Part shown: positions 61,901-64,000 of the stretch, in pieces
Layout of the letters: the number at the start of each line of letters is the position of its first letter
Numbering within the stretch: position 1 is the first letter of the stretch
NCBI RefSeq assembly: GCF_000237925.1
Contig: NC_031502.1
Span: 47,224,839-47,288,838 of the forward strand
Length of the DNA: 64,000 nucleotides
Direction of reading: 5' to 3'
Source of the DNA: Schistosoma mansoni
Lineage: Eukaryota > Platyhelminthes > Trematoda > Strigeidida > Schistosomatidae
Program-made: the position numbers and the translations under genes
The notes under the pieces: generated by a model
What the model was told of the DNA's origin: nothing
Databases searched by the model: none
Seen by the model: the letters and a program-made list of their open reading frames with translations, nothing else

Positions 61901-62683
61901 ATTGATAAAAGTCAATGTATATATTGAAAACTTTAAAGAAAAAATTAGACTTTTGATTAATTGGAATCATGAGTCAATTGAAGCTAAACCACCATGGAAA
62001 ACCTGGAAGCACTGGACGGCNNNNNNNNNNNNNNNNNNNNNNNNNNNNNNNNNNNNNNNNNNNNNNNNNNNNNNNNNNNNNNNNNNNNNNNNNNNNNNNN
62101 NNNNNNNNNNNNNNNNNNNNNNNNNNNNNNNNNNNNNNNNNNNNNNNNNNNNNNNNNNNNNNNNNNNNNNNNNNNNNNNNNNNNNNNNNNNNNNNNNNNN
62201 NNNNNNNNNNNNNNNNNNNNACGGGCGTGCTGCAAGCGAAAGGCCCCGCAAATTGGAATTAAAGGCCCGTCGATTGCTTCCGGGTTTTCCATGGTAGTCT
62301 AGCTTCAAGTGACTCGTGATTTCAACTATAAAATGATTAAAATCTCCACAAAAAGCCCTCTTATATGTTAAATATTTAGTCATTCCATAGCACTGCTGAG
62401 GAGAATGAAATGGCCATCCAGTACTTCCAGATTTTCATTGATGATCTAATATCACTAGATTCATGATCTCAACAAGGAAAATTAAATAAGATAGAATTAA
62501 AAAAATCACTTTAACTTACCGTATACCATGTTTACCAACAATTGCTCCATTGTAAACTTCTTCTCCAACTAATAAATAATCAGGTGCTGTGGCTACATGT
62601 GCAATTGGTTGATTTTCAAAAAATGTTATATCATCATAAAAATAAAATACACTTTCTCTTTTAGCTTTAACTATTGAAATTAC
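29458..62683 (-). CDS. PALD1: Paladin (phosphatase domain-containing protein), last 12 exons; 5' end outside window
   Basis: Exons in gene order: 62683-62520, 59641-59566, 55874-55389, 52132-52028, 49610-49515, 49473-49339, 48232-47831, 45615-45265, 38518-38147, 35876-35736, 33048-32893, 29601-29458. All GT-AG, phases agree, 875 residues. Paladin is a cytosolic, largely pseudophosphatase-like protein made of two similar halves; in vertebrates it works in endothelial and membrane phosphoinositide signalling. Seen here: first half ending [17 protein letters not shown], a bridge [11 protein letters not shown], second half with CX5RT loop [30 protein letters not shown], and [18 protein letters not shown]. 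The order matches human PALD1 throughout. The first loop is degenerate (see findings). The N-terminal 200 or so residues must be encoded beyond 64000. Confidence 0.95.
29740..29930 (+). repeat. Sm-alpha fragment in a paladin intron
   Basis: Starts in the 3' half of the hammerhead (GCGAAACGTGC, TTCTGGATTCCACTGC), followed by the unit start ACATATGCCAATAAGTGAC. 5' part missing. Confidence 0.8.
30267..30778 (+). mobile_element. 510-bp retroposon-like repeat, copy 2
   Basis: CCCTGGTACGGTCGAGAGTG at the start, AAGAAAACCACCTGTTTCAG and CCAATATTTATGTGTTTAGA at the end. Antisense to paladin. One internal stretch (ATGGGACTGC) is missing relative to the other copies. Confidence 0.8.
31275..31640. repeat. 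Two Sm-alpha copies head to head
   Basis: A minus-strand copy (hammerhead 31351-31307, B box GGGTTCGAGTCCC) ends at its A box (CACTCAG, about 31434) and is followed directly by a plus-strand copy that starts inside the hammerhead and continues into the next unit (GAGGCAATACGCACAG) to about 31640. Confidence 0.9.
31307..31351 (-). ncRNA. Sm-alpha hammerhead, one core substitution
   Basis: Stem I ATCCAG/CTGGAT, CTGACGA, stem II GTCC/GGAC, stem III and GTC are intact, but GAAA reads TAAA. G12 is a catalytic base, so activity should be strongly reduced. Its plus-strand partner (31440 onward) has CTGGCGA in place of CTGACGA. Confidence 0.8.
31696..32100 (-). mobile_element. LTR-like repeat, copy 2 (possible solo LTR)
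   Basis: Plus-strand text starts TGTAGTGCCATGCTACAC and continues AATCGTTCACCTCGATAACC, AGAAGGCAAAGAGAAG and, in reverse sense, a TATAAATATTG motif near 31925. Matches 24440-24891 in inverted orientation and 57478-57640. The minus strand is taken as sense because of the TATA-like motif and the ACTACA end; this is inference. Confidence 0.5.
32590..32850 (+). mobile_element. Foldback/tRNA-like element, copy 5 with both arms
   Basis: Left arm ATGAGTCAGTTGAAGCTAC and ACCATGGAAAACCTGAAAGC; right arm GGTTTTCCATGGTGG, GCTTCAACTGACTCATG, then AAATCTCCACAAAACCCC and TTCTGAT. Core has GCGAGATCCGAACTCAGG (worn B box, reversed). Confidence 0.85.
32893..33048 (-). CDS. PALD1: Paladin exon, second LERY helix block
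   Basis: [20 protein letters not shown] then [15 protein letters not shown] and [13 protein letters not shown]. The LERY-x4-LFNAYLH block is the hallmark that closes each half of paladin. Confidence 0.96.
33049..35330. other. Paladin intron, mostly nothing recognised
   Basis: AT-rich. Contains one plus-strand open frame worth noting, listed separately at 34562. Confidence 0.5.
34562..34759 (+). CDS. Possible exon or gene fragment antisense inside a paladin intron
   Basis: An open frame [18 protein letters not shown], then [20 protein letters not shown], ending QQDRVST and TAA. Composition (Lys/Ser/Arg/Leu, few AT-driven residues) looks more protein-like than surrounding frames, and TTTCGTAG at 34565-34572 could be an acceptor. 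No start, no partner exon and no family was recognised. It may be a processed pseudogene piece. Confidence 0.25.
   Translation: MFRSKTEKMLSEQYRKSVNQTKSLTKSSKSCHSGPLLGERRPTGSSLIHELLKRLLHSQQDRVST
35325..35575. repeat. Sm-alpha inverted composite
   Basis: Minus-strand copy with decayed hammerhead (about 35398-35352, core TTGACAA), B box GAGTTCGAGTCCC, ends at CTACTCAG (about 35479) and joins a plus-strand unit start GCAATACGCACAGTATGC. The break in the minus copy is at the same place as in the 31275 locus. Confidence 0.85.
35736..35876 (-). CDS. PALD1: Paladin exon after the second phosphatase loop
   Basis: [47 protein letters not shown]. Matches the vertebrate LLPDGHRVKKEVD and MHYHLREI regions. 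Confidence 0.95.
35965..36130. mobile_element. Short foldback element, copy 6 (core lost)
   Basis: The two arms of the foldback family almost meet: TCAGAAGGGG...ATGAGTCAATTGAAGCTAG on the left, GTCTAGCTTCAAGTGACT and GATTTCAACTAT on the right, with only about 30 bases between. The tRNA-like core is absent, so arms can persist or move without it. Confidence 0.8.
36160..36440. mobile_element. MITE-like element, copy 2 (opposite orientation to 18714)
   Basis: Ends CAATGAAACTATAATTTATG and AGATAAATTATAGTCTTATC. The inside carries the reverse complement of the 18714 copy: TAACCCTAACTATCAACTGT against ACAGTTGGTAGTTAAGGTTA, and TGGTTTATAACC against GGTTATAAACCA. Confidence 0.75.
36940..37125 (+). 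mobile_element. Foldback/tRNA-like element, copy 7 (right arm missing)
   Basis: TTGAGATCATGAGTCAATTG, ACCTGGAAGCACTGGAC, GCGAGATTCGAACCCAGG (reversed B box), CTTAATCAACAGACCACTGA (reversed A-box side). Truncated after that. Confidence 0.8.
37130..38030. other. Paladin intron, nothing recognised
   Basis: AT-rich, no supported feature; bounded by a TA microsatellite at 38036-38072. Confidence 0.5.
38147..38518 (-). CDS. PALD1: Paladin exon with second phosphatase-like loop (CX5RT intact)
   Basis: Begins [17 protein letters not shown], a Ser-rich insert ([14 protein letters not shown]), then [32 protein letters not shown] and [10 protein letters not shown]. The Cys codon is at 38296-38294 and the Arg codon at 38278-38276, six residues apart as in protein tyrosine phosphatase loops, with Thr following. 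The Ser/Asn-rich insert of about 45 residues before the loop is not present in vertebrate paladin as I remember it. Confidence 0.96.
39336..39644 (+). mobile_element. Penelope-like element, GIY-YIG endonuclease C-terminus
   Basis: In-frame [18 protein letters not shown] (GIY-YIG second half with catalytic Arg-x-x-x-His), then [20 protein letters not shown] and [16 protein letters not shown], stop TAA at 39642-39644. A TGA at 39333-39335 and missing upstream domains mark it as a 5'-truncated copy. Penelope-like elements encode reverse transcriptase plus GIY-YIG nuclease. Followed about 390 bases later by a hammerhead-like motif, which fits the family. Confidence 0.88.
40021..40080 (+). ncRNA. 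Hammerhead-like ribozyme motif of a Penelope-like element
   Basis: CTGAAGA at 40034-40040, one extra A, stem II GTCCAG (40042-40047) with CTGGAC (40057-40062), GAAAC (40063-40067), then GTT and GGAATC, which can pair with GAT/TTCC upstream (40024 to 40033). Stem III would be only AC/GT, as in the minimal hammerheads described for Penelope-like elements, which act best as dimers. The extra A between core and stem II departs from the textbook core. Confidence 0.65.
40100..41310. other. Paladin intron, nothing recognised
   Basis: AT-rich, no supported feature. Confidence 0.5.
41318..43775 (-). mobile_element. RTE-type LINE, about 2.4 kb, endonuclease C-terminus to 3' end (decayed)
   Basis: Minus-strand frames in order: [19 protein letters not shown] (endonuclease), [30 protein letters not shown], then [30 protein letters not shown] and [20 protein letters not shown], reverse transcriptase region (42800-42150, many stops), then [57 protein letters not shown]. 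3' end at about 41318 with ACTTATTTACG tail. Frames shift and stops recur, and FADD is altered to CTDD, so it is dead. Same orientation as paladin, in its largest intron. Confidence 0.92.
43930..44218 (+). CDS. Unrecognised open frame, possible gene fragment
   Basis: Reads [58 protein letters not shown]. Balanced composition suggests former coding use. TTTTGTCAG before 43946 could be an acceptor. It lies antisense within paladin intron 8 (in this window) next to the RTE element, so it may be a processed pseudogene piece or mobile-element cargo. No start, no partner exon. Confidence 0.25.
44335..44690 (+). mobile_element. Foldback/tRNA-like element variant, copy 8
   Basis: ATGAGTCGATGTAAGCTAG, GAATCACTGGACGG, then CACATTGAACACGAACTCAA, GATCCATGATCATGCACAGC, CACTTCATCCATTATTTGAA, ending AATCACTAGTGAGTATATG. 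The same variant lies inverted at 51528-51890. Confidence 0.8.
45265..45615 (-). CDS. PALD1: Paladin exon with Asn run
   Basis: [35 protein letters not shown], a Ser then seven-Asn tract encoded by ATT/AAT-type repeats (45395-45416), then [20 protein letters not shown] and [18 protein letters not shown] is the paladin YHRIPMPDF block just before the second phosphatase loop. The Asn tract is a low-complexity insertion. Confidence 0.95.
45691..45985 (+). mobile_element. Foldback/tRNA-like element, copy 9 with both arms
   Basis: Left end TCAGAAGGGGTTTTGTGGAG, then GAGTCAATTGAAGCTAGACC and ACCTGGAAGCACTGGACGG; right arm CGTCCAGTGCTTCCAGG, TTTTCCATGGTGGTCTAGC, TTCAATTGACGCTTTCAACT. Core with reversed B box (GAGATTCAAACCCAGG) and GCCGGCATCC. 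About 60 bases of near-perfect inverted arm. Confidence 0.9.
46030..46285. repeat. Sm-alpha inverted composite
   Basis: Minus-strand unit start (GGCATATGCATCCTGTGTG) and hammerhead start (GCGCGCGTTTCGTCCC), then joined near 46208 to a plus-strand piece AGCGAACATCAACTCCCAG with GAACGAAACGCGGATCTTGG and CCACTGCTAGTCACTATC. Both ribozymes are incomplete. Confidence 0.85.
46286..47120. other. Paladin intron, nothing recognised
   Basis: AT-rich; no supported feature. Confidence 0.5.
47240..47625 (+). repeat. About 330-bp dispersed repeat, copy A
   Basis: Paired with 48870-49200: both have TTCATTTTGACCTATA/CTCATTTTGACCTATA, ATTATTATACGATTTAC, CACGGCCACATTTGG-like block, a run around TTGTACAAAT(G/A)TTATTTTCT, GGTGTTCTGGACTTAACTGG, GGGCTAGGCAG and AGACTGCTCATAC. 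Direct orientation. Could be LTR or DNA-transposon derived; class unknown. Confidence 0.7.
47831..48232 (-). CDS. PALD1: Paladin exon bridging the two halves
   Basis: [54 protein letters not shown], an Asn/Ser/Lys-rich insert, then [20 protein letters not shown] and [11 protein letters not shown]. Matches the vertebrate FRRVPRMPIYGTAQPS and VWVSLREEAVLE. Donor GTTTGT is weak but phases require it. Confidence 0.94.
48455..48815. mobile_element. Foldback/tRNA-like element, copy 10 (nested or rearranged)
   Basis: A core piece (CGCGCGAGCGCTTAACC, GACCACTGAGCCGGCATCC, AACTCCACTACTTACTGC) is followed by a short foldback at 48680-48812 whose ends GGGGATTTTCTGTGGAGATT and AATCTCCACAGAAAACCCCC are inverted copies. 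The left arm of the core piece is missing. Confidence 0.75.
48870..49200 (+). repeat. About 330-bp dispersed repeat, copy B
   Basis: See 47240. Diverged from copy A by many substitutions and small gaps, so not a recent duplication. The two copies flank paladin exon 47831-48232. Confidence 0.7.
49339..49473 (-). CDS. PALD1: Paladin exon
   Basis: [45 protein letters not shown]. Matches the vertebrate region LAFALSFSRWLCAHPELYRL after the first LERY block. Confidence 0.93.
49515..49610 (-). CDS. PALD1: Paladin exon, first LERY helix block
   Basis: [32 protein letters not shown]. Equivalent to vertebrate ALWSLERYFYLILFNYYLHEQ. Separated from the next exon by a 41-nt intron (49514-49474), the only micro-intron of this gene in the window. 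Confidence 0.94.
49795..50030 (+). mobile_element. Foldback/tRNA-like element, copy 11 (left arm missing)
   Basis: Core GGAACTCCTCAGTAGTGCAC, CACGAGATTCAAGACCAGG, CCACTGAGTCG; right arm ACTTCCAGGTTTTCCATGG, GGTCTAGCTTCAATTGAG. Confidence 0.8.
50340..50625 (+). repeat. 280-bp dispersed repeat, copy 4
   Basis: ACTGATGTCGATAGATATAA, GTGAAATATCCAGCGGCAG, AAGGTTAAGAAGTTTGAAC, AAGTCTGAGACGATTGACTG, GATTGTCCCCACTTG. Best preserved of the family in this window. Confidence 0.75.
50655..50785 (-). repeat. Sm-alpha unit-start fragment
   Basis: Reverse of the non-ribozyme half of the unit: TTGTTTGAATCTTC, TTGGCATATGTGCATACTAT, GTATTGCCTCGATATAGCC, AATTCACAAGCATTGTAAGC. Confidence 0.8.
51375..51505. mobile_element. 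Short foldback element, copy 12 (core lost)
   Basis: GGAGATTGTAGTGATTTCAG and GAATTCATGATTTGATG on the left; ACTCATGAATTCAGCT and AAAATCACTACAATCTCC on the right. As at 35965, only arms remain. Confidence 0.8.
51528..51890 (-). mobile_element. Foldback/tRNA-like element variant, copy 13
   Basis: Inverted counterpart of 44335-44690: CACTAGTGATTAGGTTC, TGGATGAAGTGTTGTGCATG, GGTTAAGCGTCCATG, GTGTTCAATGTGTGTGATCA, TCCAGTGATTCTATG. Confidence 0.8.
52028..52132 (-). CDS. PALD1: Paladin exon after the first phosphatase-like loop
   Basis: [35 protein letters not shown]. Continues the EEVD-A-I block (human EEVDRAITACAELHDL). Confidence 0.93.
52210..52640 (+). mobile_element. Foldback/tRNA-like element, copy 14, longest copy
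   Basis: Left arm GTTGAGATCATGAGTCATTT, GAAGCTAGATCACCATGG, AACCTAGAAGCACTGGACGG. Core read on the minus strand has an A-box-like GGCTGAGTAGCCTAATGG and a B-box-like GGGTCCGAATC. Then AACAAATCCACGAAATCGAG, TGAACTCCACTGGTCACTGC, CACTAGTGAGC. Right end CAATTGACTCATGATCTCAA, AATATCCACAAAAACCCC, TTCTGATA. Other copies give the consensus end CAGAAGGGGTTTTGTGGAG. So the element has long inverted ends like a MITE and a tRNA-like internal promoter like a SINE. Confidence 0.85.
52641..53465. other. Paladin intron, nothing recognised
   Basis: AT-rich, no supported feature. Confidence 0.5.
53470..53783 (+). mobile_element. RTE/SR2-like LINE fragment, reverse transcriptase N-terminal motifs
   Basis: [59 protein letters not shown], then [11 protein letters not shown] single-base deletion after the last block shifts the frame ([17 protein letters not shown] follows in the next frame). 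Antisense to paladin. Same family as 5707-6464. Confidence 0.88.
53937..53991. repeat. TA microsatellite
   Basis: Uninterrupted TA run of about 55 bases. Confidence 0.95.
53992..54232 (+). other. Unrecognised open frame next to TA repeat
   Basis: [54 protein letters not shown]. Composition could be coding but no family, start context or splice partner is visible. Antisense to paladin. Could be chance or a pseudogene piece. Confidence 0.15.
54455..54725 (+). mobile_element. Foldback/tRNA-like element, copy 15 (decayed)
   Basis: ACCTGGAATAACTAGACGG, GGACTCCCCAACAGTGTGCA, CATGCGGTACTTGAACTCGT, ACGCTTAACCTCTG, CTAACTTCAACCAATCC. Confidence 0.7.
54849..55365 (+). mobile_element. 510-bp retroposon-like repeat, copy 3
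   Basis: Complete: CCCTGGTACGGTCGAGAGTG to AATATTTATGTGTTTAAATA, followed by an ATAAATAATAAATAAT simple-repeat tail. It ends only about 25 bases before the donor of paladin exon 55389-55874. Antisense to paladin. Confidence 0.85.
55389..55874 (-). CDS. PALD1: Paladin exon with first phosphatase-like loop (Cys and Arg lost)
   Basis: [13 protein letters not shown], then [33 protein letters not shown], a long Asn/His/Lys-rich insert, [20 protein letters not shown] and IKEE. Aligning LGLVMG with vertebrate LGMVLG puts His (55742-55740) where vertebrates have the loop Cys and Ser (55724-55722) where they have Arg. So this half cannot be a Cys-based phosphatase. The insert of about 70 residues between the loop and GRYLP is longer than in vertebrates. 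Confidence 0.95.
56045..56575 (+). repeat. Sm-alpha tandem dimer
   Basis: Two units in tandem with period about 336: AGTAGCTATCAGGACTTAG at 56055 and AGTGGCTATCAGGACTCAG at 56391. Hammerheads at 56161-56205 (core GTGAAAA, dead) and 56494-56538 (CCGACGA for CTGACGA, otherwise intact). B boxes GGGTTCGAATTC and GGGTTCAAATTC. Confidence 0.92.
56875..57130 (-). repeat. 280-bp dispersed repeat, copy 5
   Basis: CAATCGTCTCAAACTTTATT, TTAACTTTCTGTTGCCAGG, ACTTATATCTATCGACATCA. Inverse of copy 4, close match. Confidence 0.75.
57400..57640 (+). mobile_element. LTR-like repeat, partial copy
   Basis: GACTGTTTTTATGTGAGCGT, TTTTTGTCTGACCATAAATA, GACGCTTGGTTAAATC. Matches the reverse complement of 31925-32035. 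Confidence 0.5.
57641..58180. other. Paladin intron, nothing recognised
   Basis: AT-rich, no supported feature. Confidence 0.45.
58195..58380 (-). repeat. Sm-alpha fragments, rearranged
   Basis: Reverse unit start (TTATTTGAATCTTTCC, TTGGCATACGTGTACCCTG) joined to a plus-strand 3' hammerhead end (CGCGAGTCCTGAATTCCAC). Confidence 0.75.
58670..58755 (-). ncRNA. Sm-alpha hammerhead, truncated repeat, near-intact ribozyme
   Basis: Minus reading of 58742-58698: stem I ATCTAA/CTGGAT (weakened), CTGACGA, stem II GTCC/GGAC, GAGA in place of GAAA, stem III and GTC intact. The tRNA-like part is absent, the repeat stopping about 10 bases upstream of the ribozyme. Confidence 0.85.
58905..59115 (+). mobile_element. 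LTR-like repeat, partial copy
   Basis: Matches 24450-24620: TTAAGCCCTTTTAATAACTT, AATTGGCATATTTC, ATGACCACATATGAC, TGTTAATCGCTTAAATATC, CCCATATATTCATGTAT. Confidence 0.5.
59130..59320 (+). mobile_element. Foldback/tRNA-like element, copy 16 (internal deletion)
   Basis: ACCTGGAAGCACTGGACGGC, CGCATCCACGATCCCGCC, GAGATTCGAACCCAG joined straight to GTGCTTCCAGG of the right arm, then GTCTAGCTTCAATTGACTCA. The A-box half is deleted at CCCAG|TGC. Confidence 0.85.
59566..59641 (-). CDS. PALD1: Paladin exon
   Basis: [25 protein letters not shown]. Matches vertebrate YRYHRLPLPEQGSPLEAQLD just before the first phosphatase loop. Starts with the third base of an Arg codon, phase agreeing with the upstream exon. 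Confidence 0.92.
60013..60530 (+). mobile_element. 510-bp retroposon-like repeat, copy 4
   Basis: CCCTGGTACGGTCGAGAGTG to CCAATATTTATGTGTTTAAA. Antisense to paladin, as are copies 2 and 3. Confidence 0.85.
60531..61230. other. Paladin intron, nothing recognised
   Basis: AT-rich with a C-run near 60998; no supported feature. Confidence 0.5.
61234..61350 (+). repeat. 280-bp dispersed repeat, copy 6 (internally deleted)
   Basis: TGGTATCGACAGTCATAAGT, CGAAAGTGAAATACCTAGC, ACGGTTAAGAAGTTC, then direct jump to CCCACTGATGTTCTTGTTCA, the family 3' end. Confidence 0.65.
61351..61960. other. Paladin intron, nothing recognised
   Basis: AT-rich, no supported feature. Confidence 0.5.
61965..62365 (+). 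mobile_element. Foldback/tRNA-like element, copy 17, split by assembly gap
   Basis: Left arm ATGAGTCAATTGAAGCTAAA, ACCTGGAAGCACTGGACGGC up to the gap; right arm TTCCGGGTTTTCCATGG, TAGTCTAGCTTCAAGTGACT, AATCTCCACAAAAAGCC. The 60 bases after the gap (ACGGGCGTGCTGCAAGCG onward) do not look like the family core. Confidence 0.8.
62021..62220. other. Assembly gap (200 N)
   Basis: Run of exactly 200 N, probably a gap of assumed or estimated size. It falls inside an inverted-repeat element, a typical cause of assembly breaks. Confidence 1.
62393..62475 (-). mobile_element. Foldback/tRNA-like element, fragment 18
   Basis: CACTGCTGAGGAG, ATCCAGTACTTCCAG, ATTTTCATTGATGATCT, ATTCATGATCTCAAC. Confidence 0.55.
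62520..62683 (-). CDS. PALD1: Paladin exon, most upstream one visible
   Basis: [55 protein letters not shown]. Aligns with vertebrate TYHVYHNTEDLWGEPHAV and EEVYKRPLF. Acceptor at 62685-62684, so more exons exist upstream (higher coordinates); none was found up to 64000. Confidence 0.9.
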
Positions 62684-62689
62684 CTAATT

Positions 62690-62978
62690 AAATATAATAA
62701 AAATAATATGAAGAAGTATAATTCAGGAAAATAAACATTTAAACACAAGATATTATTTAAATTTAAGTAGTATATAAGTAGATAAATAATAAATGAAGAA
62801 ATTTCAAATATAATTTAAAGCCTTAATAGTAAGATGAATTGACCTTATTGTTGAAATATGATAGAAGAAACTTTGTATATAATAATCAGTTGATTATTGA
62901 AGTTAAACGTTTATAAACTAATGTTAATTGAAATCAAAGGTGTAATTTAAGCTAACATACATACATATTATAAATAAA
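62690..62978. other. Paladin intron, nothing recognised
   Basis: AT-rich, no supported feature. Confidence 0.5.
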
Positions 62979-63020
62979 TATATTTGTAATATCCCAATGA
63001 GTTGAAAAATTAGATTCTTT

Positions 63021-63058
63021 GACGTTTTGTGACTCAGCGTAAGCCACTTCTTCTTCAG
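63021..63058 (-). ncRNA. Hammerhead-like motif, left arm of palindrome
   Basis: Minus reading: CTGAAGAAGAA, stem II GTGGCT/AGTCAC, AAAA, CGTC. Differs from the right arm by an added AAG next to the core. Confidence 0.45.
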
Positions 63059-63080
63059 AGAATATTTGGTTATTTTCTCT

Positions 63081-63115
63081 CTGAAGAAGTGGCTTACGCT
63101 GAGTCACAAAACGTC
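63081..63115 (+). ncRNA. Hammerhead-like motif, right arm of palindrome
   Basis: CTGAAGA at 63081-63087, extra A, stem II GTGGCT (63089-63094) with AGTCAC (63102-63107), AAAA where GAAA is expected, CGTC at 63112-63115. Same layout as the motif at 40034 but with different stem II bases, which argues for a folded RNA under selection in this family. Confidence 0.5.
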
Positions 63116-63574
63116 AGAAAATCTAATTTTTCTACTCATTGGGATATTGCTAAATATATCATTTTTATTTATAACAATCTACCCAATGCTCAATTTATTC
63201 AAAATTATCAAATCAAAACTTGGTAATGATACACACATACATACATATTCTTTCCATTAATTAAAATAGATCCATAACTTGAAATGTTAATTATGATAAA
63301 GAATATGAACGTAGTCTGGATACTTGTTATAACCATCGTTGAACATAAACAAAAAAACATTCTGTCTTCCATAGAATCAGTAATCATTTAAATGTAATGA
63401 TACCTACTTAATCGCATACTTATTGTTCAATAAGTTTTTTTCAACTTTTGCAGAAGTATGAACATTATGGCTGTTACAAATAGTAAACACTTTGGAGACC
63501 TAAAAATATATCTATTAGCGTCTATTGTGACTTTTATTACTATTATCATCATCAAAAGCCATGTACTTGTGGTG

Positions 63575-63848
63575 TATGCTAGTAATACCGACATAAGTAG
63601 TGTATAACGACAGTCAGGAATAGAATGTCTGGTAGTAGAAGCTCAAGAAGATCGGCGGGAGGGGAATAACGAGAACAGAAAGCAGTTAGTATGGAAATGC
63701 AGGAACGATAAAGTCTGAGACGATTGATTGACAATGATTGACAGTATTTACTGTATGGTTCTGAGAGTTTACTAAGGTATTCTGTAATGTTGTTTTGAAA
63801 TACATTTGATTATCTCCACTTGTGTTCTCGTTTATTACTAACTAACAT
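63575..63848 (+). repeat. 280-bp dispersed repeat, copy 7
   Basis: ACCGACATAAGTAGTGTATA, AAAGTCTGAGACGATTGATT, ATTTGATTATCTCCACTTGT. Same orientation as copy 4. Confidence 0.7.
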
Positions 63849-64000
63849 TTTTGTGGTGTTTTCGCAGTTATCAACCCGAAATAATTTAGAGAACTTCATC
63901 AAGTTCTGATTTAATTTAGATACTTTATTAACCACTGAGAATCCGTTTTAATTAGGCCTATAGAATATCGGTTAACTTTCAATACTGACATTGCTTTAAC

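Larger units (their letters stand above)
62980..63158. mobile_element. Palindrome of two Penelope-type ends with hammerhead-like motifs
   Basis: Left arm from about 62980 to 63062 and right arm from 63073 to about 63158 are inverted copies with about 10 bases between. Pairs: AATATCCCAATGAGTTG with CTACTCATTGGGATATT, AAAAATTAGATTCTTTGACG with CGTCAGAAAATCTAATTTTT, TTTTGTGACTCAGCGTAAGC with its complement, CCACTTCTTC with GAAGAAGTGG. The right half continues as a long open AT-rich region. Resembles termini of Penelope-like elements rather than any coding part. Confidence 0.75.

Noticed and set aside
63029-63260. Open frames near the 63 kb palindrome as genes
   Set aside because: They start inside the inverted arms and run into AT-rich sequence, with no recognisable protein family.
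18000-64000. CRISPR-like array, because of many short repeats
   Set aside because: Repeats are dispersed, diverged and eukaryotic mobile elements; there is no regular repeat-spacer spacing and no cas genes.

Overview
The window looks like nuclear DNA of a schistosome (trematode blood fluke); species not resolved. Reasons: it is AT-rich, carries many copies of the Sm-alpha type repeat (tRNA-like promoter plus hammerhead ribozyme, typical of Schistosoma), carries RTE-, CR1- and Penelope-like retroelement remnants of schistosome type, and one gene has six consecutive introns of 31-40 nt at its 5' end, a known schistosome habit.

Three genes are supported. (1) 1055-9022, plus strand: a complete 11-exon pescadillo (PES1) gene, spliced length 598 codons plus stop, with pescadillo N-terminal domain, BRCT domain and basic C-terminal tail; ribosome biogenesis. 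(2) 25470-28302, plus strand: a two-exon gene model for a 150-residue protein that I do not recognise. (3) 62683-29458, minus strand: the last 12 exons (875 residues) of a paladin (PALD1) orthologue; its first exons lie beyond the right edge. Genes 2 and 3 converge, with about 1.15 kb between their stop codons. Paladin keeps the second CX5RT phosphatase-like loop, but the first loop has lost both the Cys and the Arg.

Layout: 1-954 CR1-like LINE tail; 1055-9022 PES1, with a dead RTE LINE in intron 9; 9.1-25.4 kb intergenic, AT-rich, full of short mobile repeats (tRNA-Lys pseudogene, Sm-alpha copies, a divergent hammerhead repeat, foldback elements); 25.4-28.3 kb unknown gene; 29.4-62.7 kb paladin, whose introns hold most of the repeats; 62.7-64 kb no exon seen, but a striking 80-bp-arm palindrome with a hammerhead-like motif in each arm.

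Repeat families defined here by comparing copies within the window: Sm-alpha (about 12 loci); a foldback family with long terminal inverted repeats and an internal tRNA-like promoter (about 18 loci); a GC-richer 510-bp retroposon-like family (4 copies, all plus strand); a 280-bp family (7 copies); an LTR-like family (about 4); a 300-bp MITE-like pair; and a 330-bp pair around one paladin exon. Exon boundaries were assigned by eye from splice signals, reading phase and remembered family similarity; nothing was run. A 200-base assembly gap is at 62021-62220.
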